Part shown: positions 1 to 5,360 of the stretch, piece after piece
Position numbering within the stretch: the stretch's first letter is position 1
Layout of the letters: every line of letters starts with the position of its first letter
Source: Limnohabitans sp.
Lineage (GTDB): Bacteria; Pseudomonadota; Gammaproteobacteria; Burkholderiales; Burkholderiaceae_C
Assembly (NCBI GenBank): GCA_030729445.1
Contig: JANQXJ010000071.1
Coordinates: 1 to 6,636 of the forward strand
Direction of reading: 5' to 3'
DNA: 6,636 nucleotides
Notes under the pieces: model-generated
The model's input: the letters and a program-made list of their open reading frames with translations, nothing else
Told to the model about the DNA's origin: nothing
Database searches by the model: none
Made by a program: the position numbers and the translations under genes

Positions 1-931
1 GGTAGTGGCGCAGGGCCACGTCGCCCTGGCGGGTCAGGGCGTGTTCGAGCGTGGGGGCGGTCACGTTGGGGTTGCCGTCGCGGTCGCCGCCAATCCACTG
101 GCCCATGCGCAAAAAGCTGGCAATGGGCTGGCCGGGCAGCGCTTGTTCCAGCTCGGCGTAGAGCTTGGGGATTTCGCGCAAAAACGTGGCCTCGTAATAG
201 CTCAGCGCGTTTTCGATCTCGTCGGCCACGGTGAGTTTGGTAAAGCGCAGCAGGCGGGTTTGCCACAACTGCATCACGCGGGCACGCATTTGCAGCTCAT
301 TGGCGGCCAGTTCTTTGGGTGTGAGCGCGTCTTTGGTGGCGTTCACAGCAGCAGCGCGTGCCTTGATGGCGTCGCGCTCGGTCAGCAGATGGGCAATGTC
401 GCGCTCGGCGTCCAGAATGCTTTTGCGCTGCACTTCGGTGGGGTGGGCGGTGAGCACGGGCGAGACGAAGCTGGTGGCCAGCATGTCCGAGATGCTTTGG
501 GGGGTAATGCCCGCCCAGCGCAGGCGTTGCAGCGCCACGTCGATACTGCCTTCTTGGGTGTGGCCTGCCCGCTCGTGGATGGCGCGACGGCGGATGTGGT
601 GGCGATCTTCGGCCAAGTTGGCCAGGTGGCTGAAGTAGGTGAAGGCGCGGATCACGCTCACGGCGCGTTCGCCGCTCAGGCTTTTGAGCAGCTTTTTCAG
701 TGCCTTGTCGGCTTCGTGGTCGGCATCGCGCCTGAAAGCTACCGAAAGCTTGCGGATTTGCTCGACCAACTCGTAAGCCTCGGGCCCTTCTTGCATCCTG
801 ATCACATCGCCCAGAATGCGGCCGAGCAGGCGGATATCCTCGACCAGGGGGCGTTCGCTGTCGCGTTTTTCGCGAGGGCTACTCACGGTGCTGGTGGAGG
901 GCAAAGCAGTGACTGGGGTGGCCTGTTTCAT
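1..931 (-). CDS. ppc: Phosphoenolpyruvate carboxylase, N-terminal part (partial, runs off left edge)
   Basis: PPC carboxylates phosphoenolpyruvate with bicarbonate to oxaloacetate in the cytoplasm, replenishing the TCA cycle. I translated the minus strand by hand: it opens at ATG 931-929 and stays open for 310 complete codons to the window edge, about one third of the roughly 900-residue family length. Residues 159-166 read VLTAHPTE, the family signature with the essential histidine (His163 here, His138 in E. coli). Residues 279-291 read WIGGDRDGNPNVT, the conserved glycine-rich active-site segment. Residues 28-45 (PLVEDIRLLGRILGDVIR) match the usual PPC N-terminus. No strong Shine-Dalgarno precedes the ATG and I saw no better start, so the exact start is less certain than the identity. 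The gene is divergent from hemC and shares its upstream region. No frameshift or missing motif is visible; the C-terminal catalytic half lies outside the window. Confidence 0.97.
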   Translation of the reverse strand, partial: MKQATPVTALPSTSTVSSPREKRDSERPLVEDIRLLGRILGDVIRMQEGPEAYELVEQIRKLSVAFRRDADHEADKALKKLLKSLSGERAVSVIRAFTYFSHLANLAEDRHHIRRRAIHERAGHTQEGSIDVALQRLRWAGITPQSISDMLATSFVSPVLTAHPTEVQRKSILDAERDIAHLLTERDAIKARAAAVNATKDALTPKELAANELQMRARVMQLWQTRLLRFTKLTVADEIENALSYYEATFLREIPKLYAELEQALPGQPIASFLRMGQWIGGDRDGNPNVTAPTLEHALTRQGDVALRHY

Positions 932-997
932 CGTTGAATCTGGATTGAGGTGGTGAAATACGTGGGTGCGGGTGGTGGCCAGAGGTGTTCGCAAAGT

Positions 998-1007
998 GTC
1001 AATTGAC
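998..1007. repeat. Perfect 10-bp palindrome GTCAATTGAC
   Basis: The sequence GTCAATTGAC equals its own reverse complement. It includes the abutting -35-like hexamers of the two divergent directions (TTGACA on minus, TTGACC on plus), so a protein bound here could affect both promoters. Function is unproven; a 10-bp palindrome can occur by chance. Confidence 0.45.
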
Positions 1008-1016
1008 CTTGACGCC

Positions 1017-1026
1017 ATGCTAGCAT
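1017..1026. repeat. Perfect 10-bp palindrome ATGCTAGCAT
   Basis: ATGCTAGCAT is self-complementary and contains a TGC-TAGCAT sequence resembling an extended -10 element on both strands. It lies 68-77 bp upstream of the hemC GTG start. It could be a promoter core or a regulator half-site pair. No known operator consensus is recognised. Confidence 0.4.
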
Positions 1027-1048
1027 CGACATGAGCGACAAAATTACC

Positions 1049-1082
1049 ATTTGATTTCAAATTGATGGGGTCAAATTTTTGA
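1049..1082. promoter_or_regulatory. Candidate tandem operator: two TTTGA/TCAAA inverted repeats 21 bp apart
   Basis: The first inverted repeat is ATTTGA-TT-TCAAAT at 1049-1062 (perfect 6-bp arms). The second is TCAAA-TT-TTTGA at 1071-1082 (perfect 5-bp arms, opposite arm order). Their centres (1055/1056 and 1076/1077) are 21 bp apart, about two helical turns. A further TTGA...TCAA pair (1062-1065 and 1071-1074) bridges them. The second repeat ends inside the hemC Shine-Dalgarno, so occupancy or RNA pairing there could limit hemC translation. The sequence resembles FNR-type TTGAT/ATCAA half-sites, but the TTGAT-GGGG-TCAA version is one base short of the FNR spacing, so I do not call it FNR. 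The operator role is inference. Confidence 0.35.
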
Positions 1083-1086
1083 GGAA
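1081..1086 (+). promoter_or_regulatory. Ribosome binding site of hemC (decides the start codon)
   Basis: GAGGAA at 1081-1086 lies 7 nt before GTG 1094, an ideal spacing. The longer reading from TTG 1079 would place this SD inside the coding sequence and has no SD of its own, so GTG 1094 is the better start. Confidence 0.75.
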
Positions 1087-1093
1087 CCTTGCT

Positions 1094-2011
1094 GTGACCG
1101 AGTCCACCCTGCCCGCCATCGTCATTGCCACCCGTGAGAGCCGTTTGGCGTTGTGGCAAGCCGAACATGTCAAATCGCTGCTCGAGGGGCTTGGCTGCAC
1201 GGTCAAGTTGCTGGGCATGACGACCCAGGGCGACCAGATTCTGGACCGCAGCCTGTCCAAGGTGGGCGGCAAGGGCTTGTTTGTCAAAGAGTTGGAGGTC
1301 GCGCTGCAAGAGGGCCATGCCGACATCGCGGTGCATTCGCTCAAGGATGTGCCGATGGACATGCCCGAAGGCTTCGAACTCGCCTGTGTGATGGAGCGCG
1401 AAGACCCCCGCGACGCTTGGGTGTCGTCGCAATACGCCCGCCTGGAAGACTTGCCGCCAGGCGCGGTGGTGGGCACATCGAGCCTGCGCCGCACGGTGCT
1501 GCTGCGGGCGCTGCGCCCCGATTTGAAAATCGAGCCCCTGCGCGGCAACTTGGACACACGGCTGCGCAAACTCGACGAAGGCCAGTATGCGGGCATTGTG
1601 CTGGCGGCGGCGGGCCTCAAGCGCCTGGAGATGAGCGAGCGGATTCGCCACATTTTTGAAACCGATCAAATGTTGCCCGCCGCAGGGCAGGGCGCTTTGG
1701 GCATTGAAATTCGCAGCGACCGGGCCGATTTGCGCGCCTTGCTGGCGCAGCTGGCCGATGCGCCCTCGTGGCGGCGCGTGGCGGCCGAGCGTGCGGTGAG
1801 CCGCGCCATGGGCGGCAGCTGCTCCATGCCTTTGGCTGCGCACGCCACCATCGAGGGTGGTGTGCTCAAGCTGCAAGCGGCTTGGGGCGACCCGGAAGGC
1901 AGCACCACCTTGGTCACGGCCGACGCACACGCCAGCACCGATGGCCTGCAGGCCGCCGAGGCGCTGGGCCTGAGCGTGGCGCAAGCTTTGCGCGACGGCG
2001 GAGCGCATTGA
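1094..2011 (+). CDS. hemC: Hydroxymethylbilane synthase (porphobilinogen deaminase)
   Basis: HemC is a cytosolic enzyme that polymerises four porphobilinogen molecules into linear hydroxymethylbilane on a covalently bound dipyrromethane cofactor. The product from GTG 1094 is 305 residues, close to the usual length. Visible landmarks are ATRESRLALWQA (12-23), GGKGLFVKELE (58-68), HSLKDVP (81-87) with catalytic Asp85 (E. coli Asp84), TSSLRR (128-133) and LRGNLDTRL (149-157) with substrate/cofactor-binding arginines, AAGQGALGIE (196-205), and GGSCSMPL (240-247), where Cys243 is the cofactor attachment cysteine (E. coli Cys242). All key residues are present, so the enzyme should be active. I prefer GTG 1094 to TTG 1079 because GAGGAA sits 7 nt upstream of the GTG. 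It is the first gene of a co-oriented hem cluster, and hemD starts 14 bp after its stop. Confidence 0.98.
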   Translation: MTESTLPAIVIATRESRLALWQAEHVKSLLEGLGCTVKLLGMTTQGDQILDRSLSKVGGKGLFVKELEVALQEGHADIAVHSLKDVPMDMPEGFELACVMEREDPRDAWVSSQYARLEDLPPGAVVGTSSLRRTVLLRALRPDLKIEPLRGNLDTRLRKLDEGQYAGIVLAAAGLKRLEMSERIRHIFETDQMLPAAGQGALGIEIRSDRADLRALLAQLADAPSWRRVAAERAVSRAMGGSCSMPLAAHATIEGGVLKLQAAWGDPEGSTTLVTADAHASTDGLQAAEALGLSVAQALRDGGAH

Positions 2012-2025
2012 GGTCTGGCGCTGAC

Positions 2026-2850
2026 ATGGCGCTGGCGTCTGACACTTCTGTTTGCGCTGCCCCTTGGCGGGTGATCGTCACCCGGCCCGGGCGTGAGGCC
2101 CAAGCTTGGGCCGATGCTTTGTTGTCACGCGGTGTACCGTGTGAGACCTTGCCACTTGTTGAGATTTCCGCTTTGCCAGACCCCAAGGATTTGGCGCAGG
2201 CGTGGCGGGATGTCCCTCGGCATTTGGCGCAGATGTTTGTGAGTGCCAATGCCGTGCGTTTTTTCATGGCAGCCCGACCTGCAAACCAGCCGATGCCCAG
2301 CTGCCGCGCTTGGTCAACCGGCCCGGGCACCCGTGCCGCTTTGCTGGCGACTGGCTGGCCAGCGGACCTGATTGACTCGCCGGATCAAGACTCGCCCCAG
2401 TTTGATTCGGAAGCCCTGTGGGACTTGGTGGCGCAGCGGGTAAAGGCGTCGGTCGTGTCTTCCACGTCCAAGCCTTCTGTGTTGATCGTGCGCGGCGCCG
2501 ATGCCAGGGGGCAACTCGCGGGGCGTGACTGGCTGGCGCAGCAGCTCGAAAAAGCGGGTCTAGAGGTCTTGCAAGCCGTAGCCTATGTGCGTCAGGCCCC
2601 CGTGTTGACCCCAGCGCAGCAAAGCCTGGCGCGGCAGGCTGTGGCCGACGGCAGTGCTTGGTTGTTCAGCAGTTCAGAGGCGGCGCAGCACCTGTTGTTG
2701 GCCTGCCCCGAGCTGCCCGTAAAGCAGGCGCGGGCGCTGGCCACACACCCCCGCATTGCGCAGCGGCTGCAGCAGTTGGGCTGGGGGCGGGTCGATCTGG
2801 TGCCTGCAAGCATCGACGCGCAGGCTCAGTCGATAAAATCGCTCACATGA
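2026..2850 (+). CDS. hemD: Uroporphyrinogen-III synthase
   Basis: HemD cyclises hydroxymethylbilane with inversion of ring D to give uroporphyrinogen III, the last common precursor of heme, siroheme and cobalamin. From ATG 2026 the product is 274 residues, typical of the family, which is low in sequence identity but has two alpha/beta domains. Recognisable segments are VIVTRP (16-21), FVSANAVRFF (71-80), STGPGTRAALLATG (97-110), DSEALW (127-132), VLIVRGADARG (152-162), WLFSSSEAAQHL (212-223) and ATHPRIAQRLQQLGW (239-253). The frame is open upstream inside hemC, but ATG 2026 fits the family N-terminus. GAGGT at 2010-2014, overlapping the hemC stop, is a slightly distant SD; a TTG at 2008 is a weaker alternative start. 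The last 4 bp overlap hemX. Identity rests on motifs plus position directly after hemC. Confidence 0.95.
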   Translation: MALASDTSVCAAPWRVIVTRPGREAQAWADALLSRGVPCETLPLVEISALPDPKDLAQAWRDVPRHLAQMFVSANAVRFFMAARPANQPMPSCRAWSTGPGTRAALLATGWPADLIDSPDQDSPQFDSEALWDLVAQRVKASVVSSTSKPSVLIVRGADARGQLAGRDWLAQQLEKAGLEVLQAVAYVRQAPVLTPAQQSLARQAVADGSAWLFSSSEAAQHLLLACPELPVKQARALATHPRIAQRLQQLGWGRVDLVPASIDAQAQSIKSLT

Positions 2851-3914
2851 CCTCCCCAATTGACACTGCCATCGACAGCGAACCCAAGGCCCAGCCTGTG
2901 ACCGATTCGCCCAAGGCCCTGCCGTCTGCGTTGCCCTCCCGCTGGCTTGTGATCGCTTTGGGGCTTGTGGCTGTGATCGCCTTGGGGGTGTCGCTGCTGA
3001 TGTGGCAAAAACTCTCACGCATCCAGGAACAACTGGCCCGCCAAAGTGCCGACACAGGCTTGCAGGCTATGGAGGCCAAGACCTGGGCCAAACAGGCGCA
3101 GGAAGTTGTGCAAGACAGCGCCGCCCGCGTTGCGCTCATGGAGGCCCGCCTCTCCGAGGTGGCTTTGCAGCGCACCCAGTTGGAAGAGCTGATGCAAAGT
3201 CTGTCGCGATCGCGCGATGAAACCTTGGTGGTGGACATCGAGTCGGCCTTGCGCATTGCCCAGCAGCAAGCCCAAATGACCGGCAGCACCGAGCCCTTGC
3301 TGGCGGCCTTGCAGTCTGCGCAAAAGCGGGTGCAGCGTGCCGCGCAGCCACGCCTGACGCCAGTTTCGCGGGCGCTTGAAAAGGACTTCGAGCGGCTCAA
3401 AAGCCAACCGGCCTTCGACATACCGGGCTTGATGAGCAAGCTCGACGAAGGGGTTGTCTTGGTGGAGAGTTTGCCGCTGGCCAACGCGGCACGCGCCTCA
3501 CAAAGCCAGATCCGCGAGCAAGCCGCGGCCTCGGGTGAACAAATCCCTCCCGCTTGGTGGGTGAATGTCCTGACGCGGACCTTCGACGAGATCAAGGGAT
3601 TGGTCAGGGTCAGCCGCATCGATGCCCCCGAGGCTTCTTTGCTTTCGCCGGAGCAGGCTTTTTTCTTGCGTGAGAACCTCAAACTCAAACTGCTCAATGC
3701 GCGATTGGGTTTGTTGGCACGGCAAAAGGAAGGCGTGCGCAATGACTTGGGGGCCGCAGCCGTCTTGGTGCGTCGTTACGCAGAGCCCCAATCGCGGCGC
3801 ACTACCCAGTTGCTTCAGCTGCTGGAGCAGATCAGCGAGCAGGTGCGCACAGCCGAGGTGCCGCGCATTGAGGCCTCGCTGACCGCCCTGAACACTGCTG
3901 CGGCAGGAAGGTAA
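2847..3914 (+). CDS. hemX: HemX-family membrane-anchored protein (annotated as uroporphyrinogen-III C-methyltransferase, but lacks that domain)
   Basis: The product is 355 residues. Residues 1-31 are polar and Pro/Ser/Asp-rich, residues 33-53 form one hydrophobic helix (WLVIALGLVAVIALGVSLLM), and residues 54-125 are rich in Gln, Ala, Glu, Arg and Leu with coiled-coil character. Next comes a helical C-terminal domain containing SLLSPEQAFFLRENLKLKLL (about 264-283), a hallmark of the family. The predicted topology is N-in, with most of the protein in the periplasm. No SAM-binding methyltransferase motif of the CobA/CysG type is seen, so the frequent database name is misleading, and the biochemical role of HemX is not established. 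The start ATG overlaps the hemD stop as ATGA without a clear SD, implying translational coupling. Location between hemD and hemY, and family habit, suggest a role at the membrane in tetrapyrrole synthesis (inference). Confidence 0.93.
   Translation: MTSPIDTAIDSEPKAQPVTDSPKALPSALPSRWLVIALGLVAVIALGVSLLMWQKLSRIQEQLARQSADTGLQAMEAKTWAKQAQEVVQDSAARVALMEARLSEVALQRTQLEELMQSLSRSRDETLVVDIESALRIAQQQAQMTGSTEPLLAALQSAQKRVQRAAQPRLTPVSRALEKDFERLKSQPAFDIPGLMSKLDEGVVLVESLPLANAARASQSQIREQAAASGEQIPPAWWVNVLTRTFDEIKGLVRVSRIDAPEASLLSPEQAFFLRENLKLKLLNARLGLLARQKEGVRNDLGAAAVLVRRYAEPQSRRTTQLLQLLEQISEQVRTAEVPRIEASLTALNTAAAGR
3905..3911 (+). promoter_or_regulatory. Ribosome binding site of hemY
   Basis: AGGAAGG at 3905-3911 ends 8 nt before ATG 3920 and lies at the end of hemX, directly preceding its TAA. 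It is the strongest SD in the cluster and fixes the hemY start. Confidence 0.75.
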
Positions 3915-3919
3915 GTTCT

Positions 3920-5215
3920 ATGCGCGTTGCCTTGTGGCTCATCACCTTGTTCGCCTTGGCCGCTGCTGGGGCTTGGCTGGCTGGCAACAACCAAGGCACG
4001 GTGACCTTGTTTTTGTTTCCGCACCGGATTGATTTGTCGCTCAACCTCACGTTTTTGGTGGTTTTTTCGGTGGTGCTGTTGGTGATTTTGGCGCAACGGG
4101 CACTGGGGGCTTTTTTGGCCTTGCCCAAGAGGGCGCAGCGTTGGCGGCTGCAACAAAAAGAGCGGGCCAGCCACGCGGCCTTGCTCGACTCGATGGGCCA
4201 CTTGATGGCGGGACGCTTTTTGCGAGCCCGAAAGGCAGCCGAGCAGACTTTGGCCAAGGAAGCCTTGTTGCACAACGCGGGTGTGACCTTGGACCATGCG
4301 CTTCCCCTTCGCACCCTGGCCCACATCATGGCGGCCGAGGCCAGCCACGCTTTGCAGGACAAGGGTCGAAGGCAACACCATTTGGACCAGGCTTTGGCGC
4401 AGGTTCAGGCCAGCCCCGGGGCCGAGCGCCAGAGTTTGCTGGAGGGGACTCAGTTGCGTGCCGCCCGGTGGTTGCTCGATGACCGCGATGCGACAGGAAG
4501 CTTGGAGCGACTGCGTGCACTGCCCCCCGCAGTGGGCCGGCGCATGGCAGCCATGCGGCTGCAACTCAAGGCTGCTCGTTTGGCAGGACAGCCTGCGCAG
4601 GCTTTGGAGATAGCCACTTTGCTGGCCAAGCACCGCGCTTTTTCTGCGGAAGCTGCTGACAGCTTGGTGACCCGTTTGATTTTGGAGTTGATTGGACAGA
4701 CCCATGATTTGGAGGCCTTGCAAAAGGTCTGGAAGCGCCTTTCACCCAGTCAACGCCTGATGCCTTTTGTGGCTGCAGAAGCTGCACAGCGCTGTTTGCA
4801 GCTCGGCGGCTCTGATGCAACTGCCCGTTTGTGGTTGCAAGACCTGTGGATTCCAATGCAGGCCAGCCCCCCAGTTTGGTCTGAGGCGCAGCAGCTGCGC
4901 GTGCTTTTGGCCTTTGAGGCTTGCTTGCCGGGGGGGGATGCGGAGGATGCATTGGTCTGGTTGTCACGTGTGGAGAGCGCCCAGCAGGCGCAGCCCCGTT
5001 CCGCGCATCTGCAATACCTGGCCGGTATGCTGTGTCAGCGCCAGCGCCTGTGGGGTAAAGCTCAGAGTTTGTTGACACAGGCTGTGAAAAACCTGCAAAC
5101 ACCCTCGTTACAACGAAAGGCATGGATGGCCCTGGCCGAATTGGCTGAACAGCGCCAGGACCCGGTGCAAGCGGCGGCTGCCTGGAAGCAGGCCGCCAAG
5201 GTCTCACCAGACTGA
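3920..5215 (+). CDS. hemY: HemY-family inner-membrane protein with TPR region
   Basis: The product is 431 residues. Two hydrophobic helices, about 4-22 and 43-65, flank a short segment (GTVTLFLFPHRIDLSLNLT) typical of the HemY N-terminal domain. A basic stretch (KRAQRWRLQQKER, 70-82) follows, then a long helical region. Residues about 363-430 look like TPR helices (HLQYLAGMLCQRQRLWGKAQ..., KAWMALAELAEQ...AAAAWKQAA). TPRs normally mediate protein-protein contact, which suggests a scaffold facing the cytoplasm or periplasm; the side is not decidable here. This proteobacterial HemY is unrelated to the Bacillus protoporphyrinogen oxidase of the same name, and no FAD-binding GxGxxG motif is seen. 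It begins 5 bp after hemX with a strong SD and appears to be the last gene of the operon, followed by a terminator 89 bp after its stop. An 8-G run at 4930-4937 is slippage-prone, but the frame continues normally beyond it. Confidence 0.94.
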   Translation: MRVALWLITLFALAAAGAWLAGNNQGTVTLFLFPHRIDLSLNLTFLVVFSVVLLVILAQRALGAFLALPKRAQRWRLQQKERASHAALLDSMGHLMAGRFLRARKAAEQTLAKEALLHNAGVTLDHALPLRTLAHIMAAEASHALQDKGRRQHHLDQALAQVQASPGAERQSLLEGTQLRAARWLLDDRDATGSLERLRALPPAVGRRMAAMRLQLKAARLAGQPAQALEIATLLAKHRAFSAEAADSLVTRLILELIGQTHDLEALQKVWKRLSPSQRLMPFVAAEAAQRCLQLGGSDATARLWLQDLWIPMQASPPVWSEAQQLRVLLAFEACLPGGDAEDALVWLSRVESAQQAQPRSAHLQYLAGMLCQRQRLWGKAQSLLTQAVKNLQTPSLQRKAWMALAELAEQRQDPVQAAAAWKQAAKVSPD

Positions 5216-5304
5216 AGTCACCGTGTGTTTCGCCAAGCATGCGGATTGAACTGACAGGCGGCAAGCCAGGACGCGATGATGCTTGAGCGCTTCAAGTGCG
5301 TATA
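5216..5304. other. Convergent intergenic spacer after hemY
   Basis: These 89 bp between the hemY stop and the terminator hold no ORF with an SD and no tRNA-like fold. The only structure noticed is a small inverted repeat, CTTGA-GCGCT-TCAAG, at 5282-5296 (5-bp arms, 5-nt loop), without a U-run. I see no other signal. Confidence 0.5.
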
Positions 5305-5332
5305 AAAAAACCGGGCCTGAGCCCGGTTTTTT
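5305..5332. terminator. Bidirectional intrinsic terminator between hemY and rne
   Basis: A perfect inverted repeat consists of AAAAAACCGGGC (5305-5316), loop CTGA (5317-5320) and GCCCGGTTTTTT (5321-5332). The six-bp all-GC stem core is flanked by six A on the left and six T on the right, so each strand yields a GC hairpin followed by a U-run. It lies 89 bp past the hemY stop on plus and 28 bp past the rne stop on minus, so it should end both convergent transcripts. Confidence 0.93.
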
Positions 5333-5360
5333 CATGGCGATTTCGCGCGTTTGGCGGAAA

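Larger units (their letters stand above)
932..1093. promoter_or_regulatory. Divergent ppc / hemC intergenic regulatory region
   Basis: This 162-bp gap between two divergent start codons must carry promoters for both directions. Its hemC-proximal half (about 1036-1082) is clearly more AT-rich than the surrounding coding DNA. On the plus strand there are -35-like hexamers TTGACC (1003-1008) and TTGACG (1009-1014). On the minus strand a perfect TTGACA lies at 1002-997, directly abutting the first. An extended -10-like TGCTAGCAT lies at 1018-1026 and, being nearly symmetric, can be read on either strand. None of these pairs has a clean 16-18 bp spacing to a good -10, so I do not assign a transcription start. 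The region also holds four short perfect palindromes, listed separately or under findings. That it is regulatory is inferred from position and composition. Confidence 0.6.
1094..5215 (+). other. hemCDXY operon (inferred)
   Basis: Four co-directional genes are separated by 14 bp, -4 bp (ATGA overlap) and 5 bp. There is no terminator-like hairpin between them, and a strong terminator follows the last gene. This implies one transcript from the divergent region upstream of hemC, with translational coupling at hemD-hemX. Other heme genes (hemA, hemL, hemB, hemE and so on) are not in the window. Confidence 0.85.

Noticed and set aside
5..937. 310-codon plus-strand open frame at the left end
   Set aside because: It is the antisense shadow of ppc. 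The minus strand encodes unmistakable PPC motifs (VLTAHPTE, WIGGDRDGNPNVT), while the plus translation is a Gly/Val/Phe/Ala-rich sequence with no recognisable family.
1062..1074. FNR-like box TTGAT-GGGG-TCAA upstream of hemC
   Set aside because: The FNR consensus is TTGAT-N4-ATCAA. Here the TTGA and TCAA cores are separated by five rather than six bases, so it does not fit, although the half-sites are counted in the palindrome finding.
2843..3742. 299-codon minus-strand open frame opposite hemX
   Set aside because: It is a Ser/Cys/Arg-rich shadow of hemX codons with no recognised domain. The plus strand has a clear family match and operon context.
3815..4723. 302-codon minus-strand open frame opposite hemX/hemY
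   Set aside because: It is a Gln/Ser/His-rich antisense artefact spanning the hemX-hemY junction, with no SD and no family resemblance.
5282..5296. Small hairpin CTTGA-GCGCT-TCAAG as a second terminator
   Set aside because: It has only 5-bp arms and no T-run on either side. The real terminator is immediately adjacent at 5305-5332.
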